From Bacillota bacterium (lineage in GTDB: Bacteria; Bacillota; Bacilli; Paenibacillales; Paenibacillaceae): a stretch of 64,000 nucleotides of DNA. The translations under genes were made by a program, and so were the position numbers. Shown in pieces: positions 1 through 8,369 of the stretch (its first letter is position 1; each line of letters opens with the position of its first letter). The stretch is taken from NCBI GenBank assembly GCA_023391635.1, contig JAEWAQ010000073.1:80485-144484 (forward strand), read 5' to 3'. The notes below the pieces were generated by a model. It did no database searches. It had not been told where the DNA came from and worked only from the letters and a program-made list of their open reading frames with translations.

Positions 1-1
1 A

Positions 2-811
2 TCGATATTTGCCGGAGCGCATACGCGCAGGAAGAGAGCGGACGCGAACGAATGGCGCAGCCGATTGGGACTTGCGCCTTGCCTTCGCCATTTTCCCAAA
101 AGCTTGGAGCAGCAGCGGATTCCGATGCTGCACGCTTACAGTCCGAATCTCGCGCCATTACCGGGAGAATGGGGCCGCCACCATTACCAGCCAGGAGCGA
201 TCCAGTCGAATCGTCATCGGGCATTCCGGGGCGATGCTCAAGCTGAAGTCGAATTAAGACGGTGGCTCGATGAAGGCGGGGATCGGCCTTTGGTGTTCTT
301 CGGATACGATCGCATGCCGTTACCGGATATGGGGACGGTAACGGCCATGGTTGCGAGCATTGCGAAGCAATTGGACATCCGGGCGGTCGTCGCGACAGGC
401 GATCTGCCGAACGCGGCGGCAAGTCCGGAATCGCCGGAATCGGTCTATATAGCTGCGGCCGTCGATTGCCGCGGCTTGTTCCCGCGCTGCGCTTGTGCGG
501 TTCACCACGGCGGAGCGGAGATGACGCACTTGGCCGCGGCAGCGGGCATCCCGTCGATCGTCGTGTCCGCGTTCGACGAAGAAGCCGGATGGGGAGAGCG
601 GTTGGAGGCGCTCGGCATCGGCAGACACGTGCCTTACGCGGAGATGACGCAGGAGCAATTGCTGGCAGCCATTCGCGATGTTCTGCACGGGCCGGCAAGG
701 CGGCGATCCGAGTTGATCGGGCAGCGCGTCCGATCGGAGAACGGCCTGCACGCCTCGCTTGCGTGGCTGGAACAAGCGCTGCTCGCTGCCCCGGTCTACC
801 GGAACGAATAA
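2..811 (+). CDS. UGT-type glycosyltransferase, C-terminal part (5' truncated)
   Basis: The frame is open from the first codon of the window, so the N-terminal half of the protein lies outside; 269 residues are visible. The segment around the LHAYSP motif is followed by a Gly/Pro-rich linker and then a Rossmann-like nucleotide-sugar domain. The motif VHHGGAE plus an Ala-rich helix matches the donor-binding signature of macrolide-type (GT1, YjiC/MGT) glycosyltransferases, where HHGG-AGT is usual; here it reads HHGGAEMT. Such enzymes move a sugar from a nucleotide donor to a small hydrophobic acceptor or lipid in the cytoplasm. The acceptor cannot be told. A hairpin terminator follows closely, so this is the last gene of its transcript and unrelated to the sugar island downstream. 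Confidence 0.8.
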   Translation, partial: SIFAGAHTRRKRADANEWRSRLGLAPCLRHFPKSLEQQRIPMLHAYSPNLAPLPGEWGRHHYQPGAIQSNRHRAFRGDAQAEVELRRWLDEGGDRPLVFFGYDRMPLPDMGTVTAMVASIAKQLDIRAVVATGDLPNAAASPESPESVYIAAAVDCRGLFPRCACAVHHGGAEMTHLAAAAGIPSIVVSAFDEEAGWGERLEALGIGRHVPYAEMTQEQLLAAIRDVLHGPARRRSELIGQRVRSENGLHASLAWLEQALLAAPVYRNE

Positions 812-827
812 GCAAATTCGATTAACG

Positions 828-860
828 ACGCCGGCGGCGGCAATTCCGCTGGTGTTTTTT
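828..860 (+). terminator. Intrinsic terminator after the glycosyltransferase
   Basis: A 10-bp stem (828-837 with 846-855, two G-U pairs) is followed by a run of six T. It lies 17 bases past the stop codon and separates the glycosyltransferase from the sugar-catabolic island. Confidence 0.7.
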
Positions 861-1016
861 GTATGTTTTAGAACAAAGGTAAACAATTATAATTAGCAAA
901 TAAATTTATCATAACAAATCAAAACAAAGTTAGTGCAAAGAAAATAAAACTATTGTATAATGCGAAAAAGAGGCTCGAATCGGCCGCGGCTGATACGGAC
1001 TATCGAATTTGAGGTG
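861..1016 (+). promoter_or_regulatory. AT-rich promoter/operator region of the GH38-like gene
   Basis: This stretch is far richer in A/T than its surroundings and carries repeated AACAAA-type words (near 870, 880, 913 and 922). A perfect -10 hexamer TATAAT lies at 956-961, but no good -35 is found at 16-18 bp. The AACAAA words recur upstream of the binding-protein gene (about 3177-3221) and of the deoR gene (about 10194), which suggests a shared operator for the DeoR regulator of this island. The ribosome binding site GAGGTG at 1011-1016 precedes the TTG start. Confidence 0.4.
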
Positions 1017-1021
1017 ATGTT

Positions 1022-3133
1022 TTGTCCAACGTGGAAACGGTCCATGTCGTATTCAAGACGCATTTGGACATTGGCTTTACGGACCTGGCCGCTCAAGTCG
1101 TCAACCGATATATGCATGAATTTATTCCCGGCGCCATGGAGACGGCCAAGCAACTCGCGGCATCGGGCGGCCCCGCCAAATTCGTCTGGACGACGGGGTC
1201 GTGGCTCATCCACGAATACTTGAAACGGGCAAACGATGCGCAGCGGCGACAAATGGAGGAAGCGATCGCCCGCGGCTGGCTCGTATGGCACGGATTGCCG
1301 TTCACGACGCACACCGAGTTGATGGATTCGGAGCTCTTCCGTTACGGGCTGTCGATCTCGAAGCGGCTGGACCGGCAATTCGGCAAAACGACGATTGCCG
1401 CGAAGATGACCGACGTTCCGGGACATACCCGCGCGATCGTTCGGCATATGGCGGACAGCGGCATCCGGTATTTGCATCTGGGCGTCAACGCCGCGTCCAA
1501 AGTGCCGTGCGTTCCGGAGGTATTCGTATGGAGAGGGAATGACGGCTCCGAATTGATCGTCAACTATGCGGACAATTACGGAAACATGCTGGCGCTGGAC
1601 GGCATGAAGGATGTCTTGGTATTCGCTCATACAAGCGACAATTGCGGTCCGCCGTCCGCTGCGGATATCGAGCGGGAATTCGCGCGGCTGGCCGAGCGGT
1701 TCCCCGGCGCGGAGATCCGGGCCTCCACGATGGACGCCTTTGCCGCGAAGCTGCTGGAAATCAGGCACGATTTGCCGGTCGTTCGCGAAGAAATCGGCGA
1801 TTCGTGGATTCACGGGACCGGCTCCGATCCGGTTAAGGTAGCGCAATATCGTGCCCTTCTGCGATTACGCTCGCAGTGGCTGAAGGAGGGCCGTCTCACG
1901 GCGGACAGCGAAGAATGTATGATGTTTTCCGATCAACTGCTCATGATTCCGGAACATACTTGGGGCATGGACGAGAAGAAGCATCTGGCCGATTACACAA
2001 ACTATGCCAAAGCCGACTTCCAGGCGGCGCGCAAGGCCGATGTCGTCCCGGACGACGCAGTGCCCGCCAAATACGCTTATCTGGGGCACTTTCAGATGGA
2101 TGAAACCGACACGCTGTCGGAGCGATTGTTTACCGCACACTCGGCGGTCGAACGCTCTTACCGAAGCTTCGAGCGCTCGTGGCAGGAGCAGAGAGCGTAT
2201 ATGGCCCAGGCGATCGAAGCGGTCGGCGACGATAAGCAAGCCGAGGTCGTGAAGGCGCTTGCCGAATTGGAGCCGCGGATGGACGTGCCGGCCGATGCGC
2301 AACCGCTTGATGCCGGCGTGCCTTGCCGGTTGGGATGCTTCTCGGCGGCTTTCGGAGAAGATGGTTCCATCGTCCGGTTGGTCGACCCGCGCGGCAAGCG
2401 ATGGGCGGACGACCGGCACAGAATCGGCGCGGTCCTGTACGAATCGTTCGGAGTAGAAAATTACGATGCCTGGTTCGAGCAGTATTTGGAAAATCGCGAT
2501 AAAACCTACCAATGGTCGGATGCCGACTACGCGAAGCCGGGAATGGAACTTGTCAAGCCGATACCGCGTCATCGGAAGTATTCGCCCCGGATGACGGAAT
2601 TGTCCGTAGTGAACGGGGACAAGACGGACCGCGTGTTTGTGCGCGCAGTCATGCCGGAGGAGGCCGTGCAATCGTTCGGCGCCCCTGCGAGATTCCTGTT
2701 GGAATACGAATTCGATCGGCAGGAAGCGGTCCTGCAGGTTACGCTGCAATGGTCGGGCAAACAAGCGAGCCGCCTGCCCGAAGCGACCTGGTTCTCGTTC
2801 GCTTTGCTGGTGGACAATCCGAACCTGTGGCTCATGGATAAGCTGGGGGAGCGGATCTCGCCGCTTGAAGTTTGCAAGAACGGCAACCGCAACCTGCACG
2901 GCGTCCATACCGGTCTGTATTATGATGGGGCCGATGGGCGGGCGGTGCTGGAAACGCTGGATGCGCCGCTCGTCTCGCCGGGAGCGCCGAGACTGCTGCA
3001 GTTCGACAACACCTTCGCTTCCATGGACGGCGGGTTTCATTTTCAGCTGCACAACAACGTCTGGGGCACGAACTTCCCGATGTGGTTTGAAGAAGACGCG
3101 AAATTCCGGTTTCGGATCCGGCTGCAGTCGTAA
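1022..3133 (+). CDS. GH38-like glycoside hydrolase (DUF5054 family)
   Basis: A 703-residue protein without signal peptide, so cytoplasmic. The N-terminus has the HLD motif (His14, Asp16) in the context THLDIGFTD, the metal-binding start of the alpha-mannosidase (GH38/57-like) fold; a DVPGHT segment follows near residue 130. The C-terminal half is beta-rich, as in GH38-type proteins. The closest family I recognise is DUF5054, related to alpha-mannosidases but without a settled substrate. The TTG start is chosen because GAGGTG sits 5 bases upstream. It heads an importer-containing island, so it probably cleaves the imported glycoside. Exact specificity is unknown. Confidence 0.75.
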   Translation: MSNVETVHVVFKTHLDIGFTDLAAQVVNRYMHEFIPGAMETAKQLAASGGPAKFVWTTGSWLIHEYLKRANDAQRRQMEEAIARGWLVWHGLPFTTHTELMDSELFRYGLSISKRLDRQFGKTTIAAKMTDVPGHTRAIVRHMADSGIRYLHLGVNAASKVPCVPEVFVWRGNDGSELIVNYADNYGNMLALDGMKDVLVFAHTSDNCGPPSAADIEREFARLAERFPGAEIRASTMDAFAAKLLEIRHDLPVVREEIGDSWIHGTGSDPVKVAQYRALLRLRSQWLKEGRLTADSEECMMFSDQLLMIPEHTWGMDEKKHLADYTNYAKADFQAARKADVVPDDAVPAKYAYLGHFQMDETDTLSERLFTAHSAVERSYRSFERSWQEQRAYMAQAIEAVGDDKQAEVVKALAELEPRMDVPADAQPLDAGVPCRLGCFSAAFGEDGSIVRLVDPRGKRWADDRHRIGAVLYESFGVENYDAWFEQYLENRDKTYQWSDADYAKPGMELVKPIPRHRKYSPRMTELSVVNGDKTDRVFVRAVMPEEAVQSFGAPARFLLEYEFDRQEAVLQVTLQWSGKQASRLPEATWFSFALLVDNPNLWLMDKLGERISPLEVCKNGNRNLHGVHTGLYYDGADGRAVLETLDAPLVSPGAPRLLQFDNTFASMDGGFHFQLHNNVWGTNFPMWFEEDAKFRFRIRLQS

Positions 3134-3342
3134 GCTCATTTTTTTTTACCGACTGAGCAAAGTAAAACCAAGTTTATTTAAACAAATTTAAATGATAACA
3201 AACTAATATCAAATAAACAAAGAGTAAAAAACGATTTTAGGGAGGTGATGCCCCGGAACGTTAAAGAAAGCCGGCAAAAGGCATACATGTTTCACGGTCT
3301 TAGCTCTTACAAAACCAATTACGAGACGAGGGGAACAATCCA
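3134..3342 (+). promoter_or_regulatory. Intergenic regulatory region before the binding-protein gene
   Basis: The first 100 bases are strikingly A-rich, with words such as ATAACAAA and AAACAAAG that also occur before the GH38-like gene. This could be a second operator of the island's DeoR regulator and may hold a separate promoter, although no convincing -10/-35 pair is visible. A Shine-Dalgarno-like GGAGGTG lies at 3241-3247, far from the binding-protein start. The ribosome binding site for that gene is GAGGGGA near 3328. Confidence 0.35.
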
Positions 3343-4722
3343 ATGCACAGAAAAGCGATATTGACGGTGTCTGTCCTGCTGCTCTTGGCGACGATCCTGG
3401 CTGCCTGCAATTCCGAAAAGAATGGAAGCGCTGACAGCACGGCAGCGGACGGCGGCAAGAAAGAAACGATCAAAATCAGCATCGGCGAAGACGATTACGG
3501 CGCCCGGATGAAAAATTACGAAGCCGCATTCAAGGCGTTGAACGAAGAACTGAAGGCGCAGGGCAAAGCTGTCGAAGTCGTGGCCGACGTCATGCCGAAG
3601 GTCGGCGACGACGAACTGGTCCTGCAAGCGCAGGCGGGGCAGTACCGCGATATCTCCATGAACTCGAGCGTCGACATCGGTTGGGAGCTCGATGCCGGCT
3701 TGATCCAGCCGATCGATTGGCTGAAGGATTCGGAAGTGTTCAAGTCGCTGGAAGATAACTTGTGGAACGTGATGATTTATCAAGGGCACGTGTACGGCGC
3801 GATTCAGGATATCGATGCGTCCCCGTTATATATCAACAAAGCGGCCTTGCAGAAGCTCGGCTGGTCGGATGCCGATATCGCGGCATTGCCCGACCAAGTG
3901 AAAGCCGGCCAATTCACGATGGACGACATGCTGAACGTCGCCACCGAAGCGGTGTCCAAGGGCATCACGAAGTACGGCCTGGGCTGCGATGGACTCGATA
4001 ACATCTGCATTCAGAATATCAACAACCAGATCATGGGCTTCGAGCCTTACGACATCGAACAAAGCAAGACGATCTTCGACAAGAAGGGCATTACGGATAC
4101 CTATGCCTTCTGGAAGAAAGGGATCGACAGCGGCGCCTTCTCCAAAGACTTCGCGAGCTTCGAGGACGCGGGCTACGGCTACTATGTCAACGGACAATTC
4201 ATGTTCTTCATCGGCGGCACCGGCACGTACAAGAGCATGGGCGATGCGTTCGGCAAGACCGACAAGGAGTTCGAAGAGTGGTTCTACGCGAACAACACGT
4301 TCTCGCTCATCCCTGCGGGCACGAAAGGCGGCAAGCCGGGGTCGCTGTCCAACCCGCGCGTCTACTTCGTAAGCTCCAAAGTAGACGAGAAGAAGATGCC
4401 GTACGTGCAGCGCATCATCGAGCTGGCAATGGCGCCGAACTTGCAGATGGACCATACGGTGGCGTCCGGCAAGCTTCCGGTCACGAAGGACGCGCAGAAC
4501 GACCCGCGCTTCAAGGATAACAAGTTCATCCAGGATGTTGCCTATATGCTGGAATATACGGGCGTTCGCCCGCCGCATCTTGCTTACCCCGACTATAGGG
4601 ACATGTACAAGAAGGGCATCGAATCTTTGATGACCAAAGGCAATTCGCCGGAACAAGCTTACGAGTTTTTCTATTCGAACTTCAAACAGACCATAGGGGA
4701 CGACCAAGTTATCTATCAATAA
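3343..4722 (+). CDS. ABC importer solute-binding lipoprotein (family 1)
   Basis: A 459-residue extracytoplasmic binding protein. The N-terminus is a lipoprotein signal peptide with the lipobox LAAC (Cys22), followed by a Ser/Asp/Gly-rich linker, so the mature protein is membrane-anchored outside the cell. Length and layout fit family 1 (CUT1) sugar-binding proteins. Two permeases and an ATPase follow directly, so it gives the importer its specificity. A strong stem-loop after the stop codon may raise its expression over the permeases. The substrate is unknown; the nearby GH38-like and PHP enzymes suggest a glycoside or sugar ester rather than a plain sugar. Confidence 0.85.
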   Translation: MHRKAILTVSVLLLLATILAACNSEKNGSADSTAADGGKKETIKISIGEDDYGARMKNYEAAFKALNEELKAQGKAVEVVADVMPKVGDDELVLQAQAGQYRDISMNSSVDIGWELDAGLIQPIDWLKDSEVFKSLEDNLWNVMIYQGHVYGAIQDIDASPLYINKAALQKLGWSDADIAALPDQVKAGQFTMDDMLNVATEAVSKGITKYGLGCDGLDNICIQNINNQIMGFEPYDIEQSKTIFDKKGITDTYAFWKKGIDSGAFSKDFASFEDAGYGYYVNGQFMFFIGGTGTYKSMGDAFGKTDKEFEEWFYANNTFSLIPAGTKGGKPGSLSNPRVYFVSSKVDEKKMPYVQRIIELAMAPNLQMDHTVASGKLPVTKDAQNDPRFKDNKFIQDVAYMLEYTGVRPPHLAYPDYRDMYKKGIESLMTKGNSPEQAYEFFYSNFKQTIGDDQVIYQ

Positions 4723-4750
4723 AGGATATTTGACCGCCTGTCCAAAGAAG

Positions 4751-4784
4751 CATCGGGGCGGCGGCAGGGCTGCCGCCTCCGATG
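4751..4784 (+). promoter_or_regulatory. Intercistronic stem-loop between binding protein and permease
   Basis: CATCGG (4751-4756) pairs with CCGATG (4779-4784), and inside it 4760-4767 pairs with 4770-4777. No T run follows, so it is more likely an mRNA-stabilising or processing hairpin than a terminator. Hairpins also follow the other two binding-protein genes in this window. Confidence 0.6.
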
Positions 4785-4808
4785 CCAAGAAGGGAGGAAA
4801 GCCATCCC

Positions 4809-5708
4809 GTGTCCAAGTGGAAAAAGAAAGCATATCCGTACCTGTTTTTGTCGCCGTTCGCCATTCTCACGCTGCTCTTCTTCATCGTGCCGGCCCTCGC
4901 GACCGTCTGGATGGGAATGACCAACCTGGATCGGAAGCTCAAGCCGGATTTCATCGGCATGGCCAACTACCGCAAAATTTTCGCGGACGTCAACCTGCTG
5001 CCGATCATCAAAGTTACGCTCATCTACGTCGTCTTGTCCCTGATCCTGACAGTGGCGCTTAGCCTGCTGCTGGCCATCAGCACGCAATATTTGGTCAAGA
5101 ACAAGAAGGCCGGCGCTTTCTACCGGGTGCTGTGGCTCATTCCCAGCACGATGCCGGGGCTCGTCTATGTGGTGTTCTGGAAGTGGCTGTTCAATCCGAG
5201 CACGAACGGGTTCGCCAATCGGGTCGTCAGCGCGATGGGCATCGACGGGCCGATCTCCTGGTTCAATGAAGCGGGGCTCATGATCATCATCCTGGCAGGC
5301 GTCATCTCCGGAGCATCCGGAGGGATGATCCTGCTCTCCGCCTCGATCAATGCGATTCCGGACGTGCTGTACAAAGCGGCGAAAATCGACGGGGCTTCGG
5401 AGAGCGCGATCGTCCGCGACATCATCATGCCTGCGCTCAAATGGCCGATGATGTACGTCACGGTCACTTCCTCCATCGGCTTGTTTTCCAGCTACAACTT
5501 CATTTACTTGGCCACCAAGGGCGGACCCGTGTACGATACGACAACGCTTGCCTATTACGGCTTCACCCTGGCGTTCAACAAGTTGAATTACGGTTACGGG
5601 GCCGCGATCTCCTTGATCGTCGTCGTGATCTCTTTGCTGCTGACACTGCTGCTGTTCCGTCTGTTCGACTTCAACAAGCTCATCCGGCCGCCGCGGATCG
5701 AGGACTAA
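4809..5708 (+). CDS. Sugar ABC transporter permease (MalF type)
   Basis: A 299-residue integral membrane protein with about six hydrophobic helices and the permease cytoplasmic loop (EAA-like) around KAAKIDGASE, which contacts the ATPase. The GTG start at 4809 is preferred over an in-frame ATG at 4782, because GGGAGGA lies 10 bases upstream of the GTG and the earlier ATG falls inside the stem-loop. It is one half of the membrane channel of the importer, with the next gene as partner. Confidence 0.85.
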   Translation: MSKWKKKAYPYLFLSPFAILTLLFFIVPALATVWMGMTNLDRKLKPDFIGMANYRKIFADVNLLPIIKVTLIYVVLSLILTVALSLLLAISTQYLVKNKKAGAFYRVLWLIPSTMPGLVYVVFWKWLFNPSTNGFANRVVSAMGIDGPISWFNEAGLMIIILAGVISGASGGMILLSASINAIPDVLYKAAKIDGASESAIVRDIIMPALKWPMMYVTVTSSIGLFSSYNFIYLATKGGPVYDTTTLAYYGFTLAFNKLNYGYGAAISLIVVVISLLLTLLLFRLFDFNKLIRPPRIED

Positions 5709-5726
5709 TTGAAAGAGGTGAATCCC

Positions 5727-6554
5727 TTGCGGATCTGGAAGCGCGGCAGCATACACGTATACATGCTCTTGCTCATACTCCCGATCATATTCATGATCGG
5801 CTGGCTGTTCGTTTCATCCGTCTACAATTACAATTCCGGCAGGATTTCATGGGACAACTGGGGCTTCCTGTTCGATAAGATCATCGTCAACGGCGTAACG
5901 TTCCCGCTCATCTGGCCGATCGTCTGGAATACGCTGCTGTTCGGGTTGATGATTACGGCGATCGACGTGCTGTTTGCCGTACCGGCGGCCTACGCGTTCT
6001 CCCGCCTGAACTTCCGGGGGAAATCGTTCTCGCTGAAATTTCTGTTCATCATGGGATCTTTTCCCGGGATTACGCTGCTCATCACCAGCTTCTTCATCAT
6101 GCAGTACCTAGGCTTGCTTAACACGATGATCGCGGTCGTCATCCTGTCGGCGGCGGGCATGCTCCCTTGGCACGTTTACATTCTGAAGGGTTTCTTCGAC
6201 GAAGTGTCCTGGGATATGGAATTTGCCGCGATGATGGACGGCTGCACCCGGTTTCAAGCTTTGCGGCAAGTCATCTTGCCGAACTTGCTGTCCGGGATCG
6301 GGGCGATCGCCATATTCGCGTTCATGTCCGCATATGGCGAGTGGCTCTTGATCAAGCTGTTCATTTTCGATAATTCGAAATTGACGCTGGCGGGCTACCT
6401 GGCGAAAATGATCATCGACGACGAGACGAAAATTACGAATTTCGGCGTCATCACGGCCATCGGGCTGTTCTATACGGTGCCGATCGGCGTTTTCTATCTG
6501 TTTACGCAGAGCACGATGATGAAGGTGAACATAGGAGGGTCCAAAGGCGTATGA
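5727..6554 (+). CDS. Carbohydrate ABC transporter permease (MalG type)
   Basis: A 275-residue membrane protein with six predicted helices and an EAA-like loop in the form AAMMDGCTRFQALRQV. The TTG at 5727 is chosen as start because GAGGTG lies 6 bases before it; the in-frame TTG at 5709 overlaps that site. The stop overlaps the ATPase start as ATGA, so the two are translationally coupled. It pairs with the preceding permease to form the importer channel. Confidence 0.85.
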   Translation: MRIWKRGSIHVYMLLLILPIIFMIGWLFVSSVYNYNSGRISWDNWGFLFDKIIVNGVTFPLIWPIVWNTLLFGLMITAIDVLFAVPAAYAFSRLNFRGKSFSLKFLFIMGSFPGITLLITSFFIMQYLGLLNTMIAVVILSAAGMLPWHVYILKGFFDEVSWDMEFAAMMDGCTRFQALRQVILPNLLSGIGAIAIFAFMSAYGEWLLIKLFIFDNSKLTLAGYLAKMIIDDETKITNFGVITAIGLFYTVPIGVFYLFTQSTMMKVNIGGSKGV

Positions 6555-7651
6555 GCATGATCAAGCTGGAATCGATCTCGAAGAAGTTCGGCAGCGCCGT
6601 GGCGCTCGACGATGTCAACCTGGATATTAAGCGCGGGGAATTCGTCGCCTTGCTCGGACCCTCCGGCTGCGGCAAATCGACGACGTTGATGATTCTTGCC
6701 GGACTGCTGCGGCCCACTTCAGGCAAGGTCAGCTTCGACGGCAAGCTGGTCAATGACGTGGAGCCCAAAGACCGGGACATCGGCATGGTGTTCCAGAGCT
6801 ATGCGCTCTATCCGCACATGTCCGTCAAGGATAACATCGCGTTCCCGCTCAAGCAGCGCAAGGTCGCGAAGAAAGAGCGATATGCCAAGGCGGAAGCCGT
6901 TGCCGGGATGCTGCAGATCGAGCATTTGCTGGACCGGATGCCCAGCCAGCTGTCGGGCGGCCAGCAGCAGCGCGTCGCGATGGCGAGGGCGCTGATCAAG
7001 GATCCGCTGTTCCTGCTCCTCGACGAGCCGATGTCGAACCTGGACGCCAGGCTCAAAGTCGACGTACGCGACGAGATTCGCCGCCTGCAGCAGCGGCTCG
7101 GCATTACGACGATCATCGTCACGCACGACCAGGAGGAAGCGATGGCCGTCGCCGACAAGATCGCGATCCTGGAGAAGGGCAAGATCCAGCAATTCGGCAC
7201 GCCGGAGGAGCTGTTCGACAAGCCCGAAAATTTATTCGTCGCACACTTCATGGGCAATCCGCCGATGAATATACTGGACTGCTGGTTCGTGAGAAGCGAC
7301 CGCGAGCGTCTGCTCAAGGGGAATGGATTCACGTACAAGATCCCGGATCGCAAGCGCATAGATCCTGCCTACGCGGGCAGCGAGGTGAAGCTGGGCGCGA
7401 GGCCGCACCATATCGAGATTTCCAAAAGCTCAGGCGATAACGCCATTCCGGCAAAGGTCGTGCTCGTCGAGCAATTGGGCCGCGAGAAGCTGGTGAAGGT
7501 GCTGATCGGCGATCACGAGCGCGACACGAATTTCATCCGGGTATTGACGCCCGCGACGATGAATTTCCAATATGACGAAGAAGTCTATCTGCATCTGAAC
7601 GCGGACGCGATCCATCTCTTTGATGCCGAGACGGGCCGCGTGTTAACCTGA
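6551..7651 (+). CDS. ABC transporter ATP-binding protein (MsmX/UgpC type)
   Basis: A 366-residue cytoplasmic ATPase. The Walker A motif GPSGCGKST is at residues 36-44, the Q-loop lies in MVFQSYALYPH near 82, the signature LSGGQQQR is at 134-141, and Walker B LLLLDEP follows near 155. A C-terminal regulatory OB-fold extension, typical of CUT1 ATPases, completes it. It powers the importer encoded just upstream, with which its start codon overlaps. It is the only sugar-importer ATPase in the window, while two further importers here lack one, so it might serve them too, as MsmX does in Bacillus subtilis. That sharing is inference. Confidence 0.9.
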   Translation: MSMIKLESISKKFGSAVALDDVNLDIKRGEFVALLGPSGCGKSTTLMILAGLLRPTSGKVSFDGKLVNDVEPKDRDIGMVFQSYALYPHMSVKDNIAFPLKQRKVAKKERYAKAEAVAGMLQIEHLLDRMPSQLSGGQQQRVAMARALIKDPLFLLLDEPMSNLDARLKVDVRDEIRRLQQRLGITTIIVTHDQEEAMAVADKIAILEKGKIQQFGTPEELFDKPENLFVAHFMGNPPMNILDCWFVRSDRERLLKGNGFTYKIPDRKRIDPAYAGSEVKLGARPHHIEISKSSGDNAIPAKVVLVEQLGREKLVKVLIGDHERDTNFIRVLTPATMNFQYDEEVYLHLNADAIHLFDAETGRVLT

Positions 7652-7676
7652 AACGAAGCAGGAAGGATGATCAAGC

Positions 7677-8333
7677 ATGATGAAAGATCTAGCGGATCGC
7701 TATAGCCCTACTATCCATTTCGACGAAAAAGAGCCGTTTTTCCCCGTCCATGTCGGCGTCACCGTTTTCGACAAGCCTGGCGAACGATCGCCTTCGATGC
7801 ATAAGCGAACACTCGATTTCGACCCGCAGCAAGTGAAATTCGCGATTGAATACGCGATCTATTTCGATTACGATATTGGACATGCATACGAATTGGAACA
7901 CTTCTGGGTGTTCGTCGGCCATGACGGCGAGGTGGTCGATGCGGAAGCAAGCTTCCACGGCGACTACTTCAAGGCGTTGTTCAAAGACCGCCGAAACTTG
8001 CAAGGCACGCATGTCAACATCTATTCGCAGCCCGGCAAGCATGCCTTCTCGCCATCCATCGAGTTTCTGGAGATGGTTCCTTCCCTGTACACGGATCCGT
8101 ATGAGAATGCCGGCGAAGGCGGATTGATGGTGCCCGGCATCCTGAAGGGCGCTTATGAAACGAACGAGGAGATCGATCGATTGGCGAGGGCCTACCTGCA
8201 AAGCTGCAAATTCAAACCGTCCATGCGATTCGTTCCCTATCGCCTGTCGCCGGAGATGTTTATGACCTGGGAGGAACTGGCCGAAGCGATACCAAGGAGG
8301 ATCAAGGCAATCATTGGCGAATGGAAAGTATAG
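7677..8333 (+). CDS. Uncharacterised soluble protein, weakly Vps62-like
   Basis: A 218-residue protein with no signal peptide or membrane helix. It is rich in aromatic and acidic residues and starts with a YSPTIHFDEKEPFFP segment, followed by YDIGHAYELEHFWVFVG. The spacing resembles the start of Vps62/DUF946-type proteins, but this is an impression from motifs only. It lies 25 bases after the importer ATPase and before an EamA transporter, so it is probably cotranscribed. The His/Asp/Glu-rich motifs could form a metal site. I assign no function. Confidence 0.55.
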   Translation: MMKDLADRYSPTIHFDEKEPFFPVHVGVTVFDKPGERSPSMHKRTLDFDPQQVKFAIEYAIYFDYDIGHAYELEHFWVFVGHDGEVVDAEASFHGDYFKALFKDRRNLQGTHVNIYSQPGKHAFSPSIEFLEMVPSLYTDPYENAGEGGLMVPGILKGAYETNEEIDRLARAYLQSCKFKPSMRFVPYRLSPEMFMTWEELAEAIPRRIKAIIGEWKV

Positions 8334-8369
8334 AGAATCAGCGCCTGGATTGGAATTGGAGATGAACCT

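Noticed and set aside
1865..3139. 424-codon open frame on the minus strand
   Set aside because: It is the antisense of the GH38-like gene, with a composition typical of shadow frames and no ribosome binding site.
3248..3364. 38-codon leader frame after GGAGGTG, overlapping the binding-protein start
   Set aside because: The Shine-Dalgarno-like sequence is only 2 bases from the ATG, too close for good initiation, and the peptide has no recognisable feature. It might still affect translation of the next gene, but I cannot support it as a gene.
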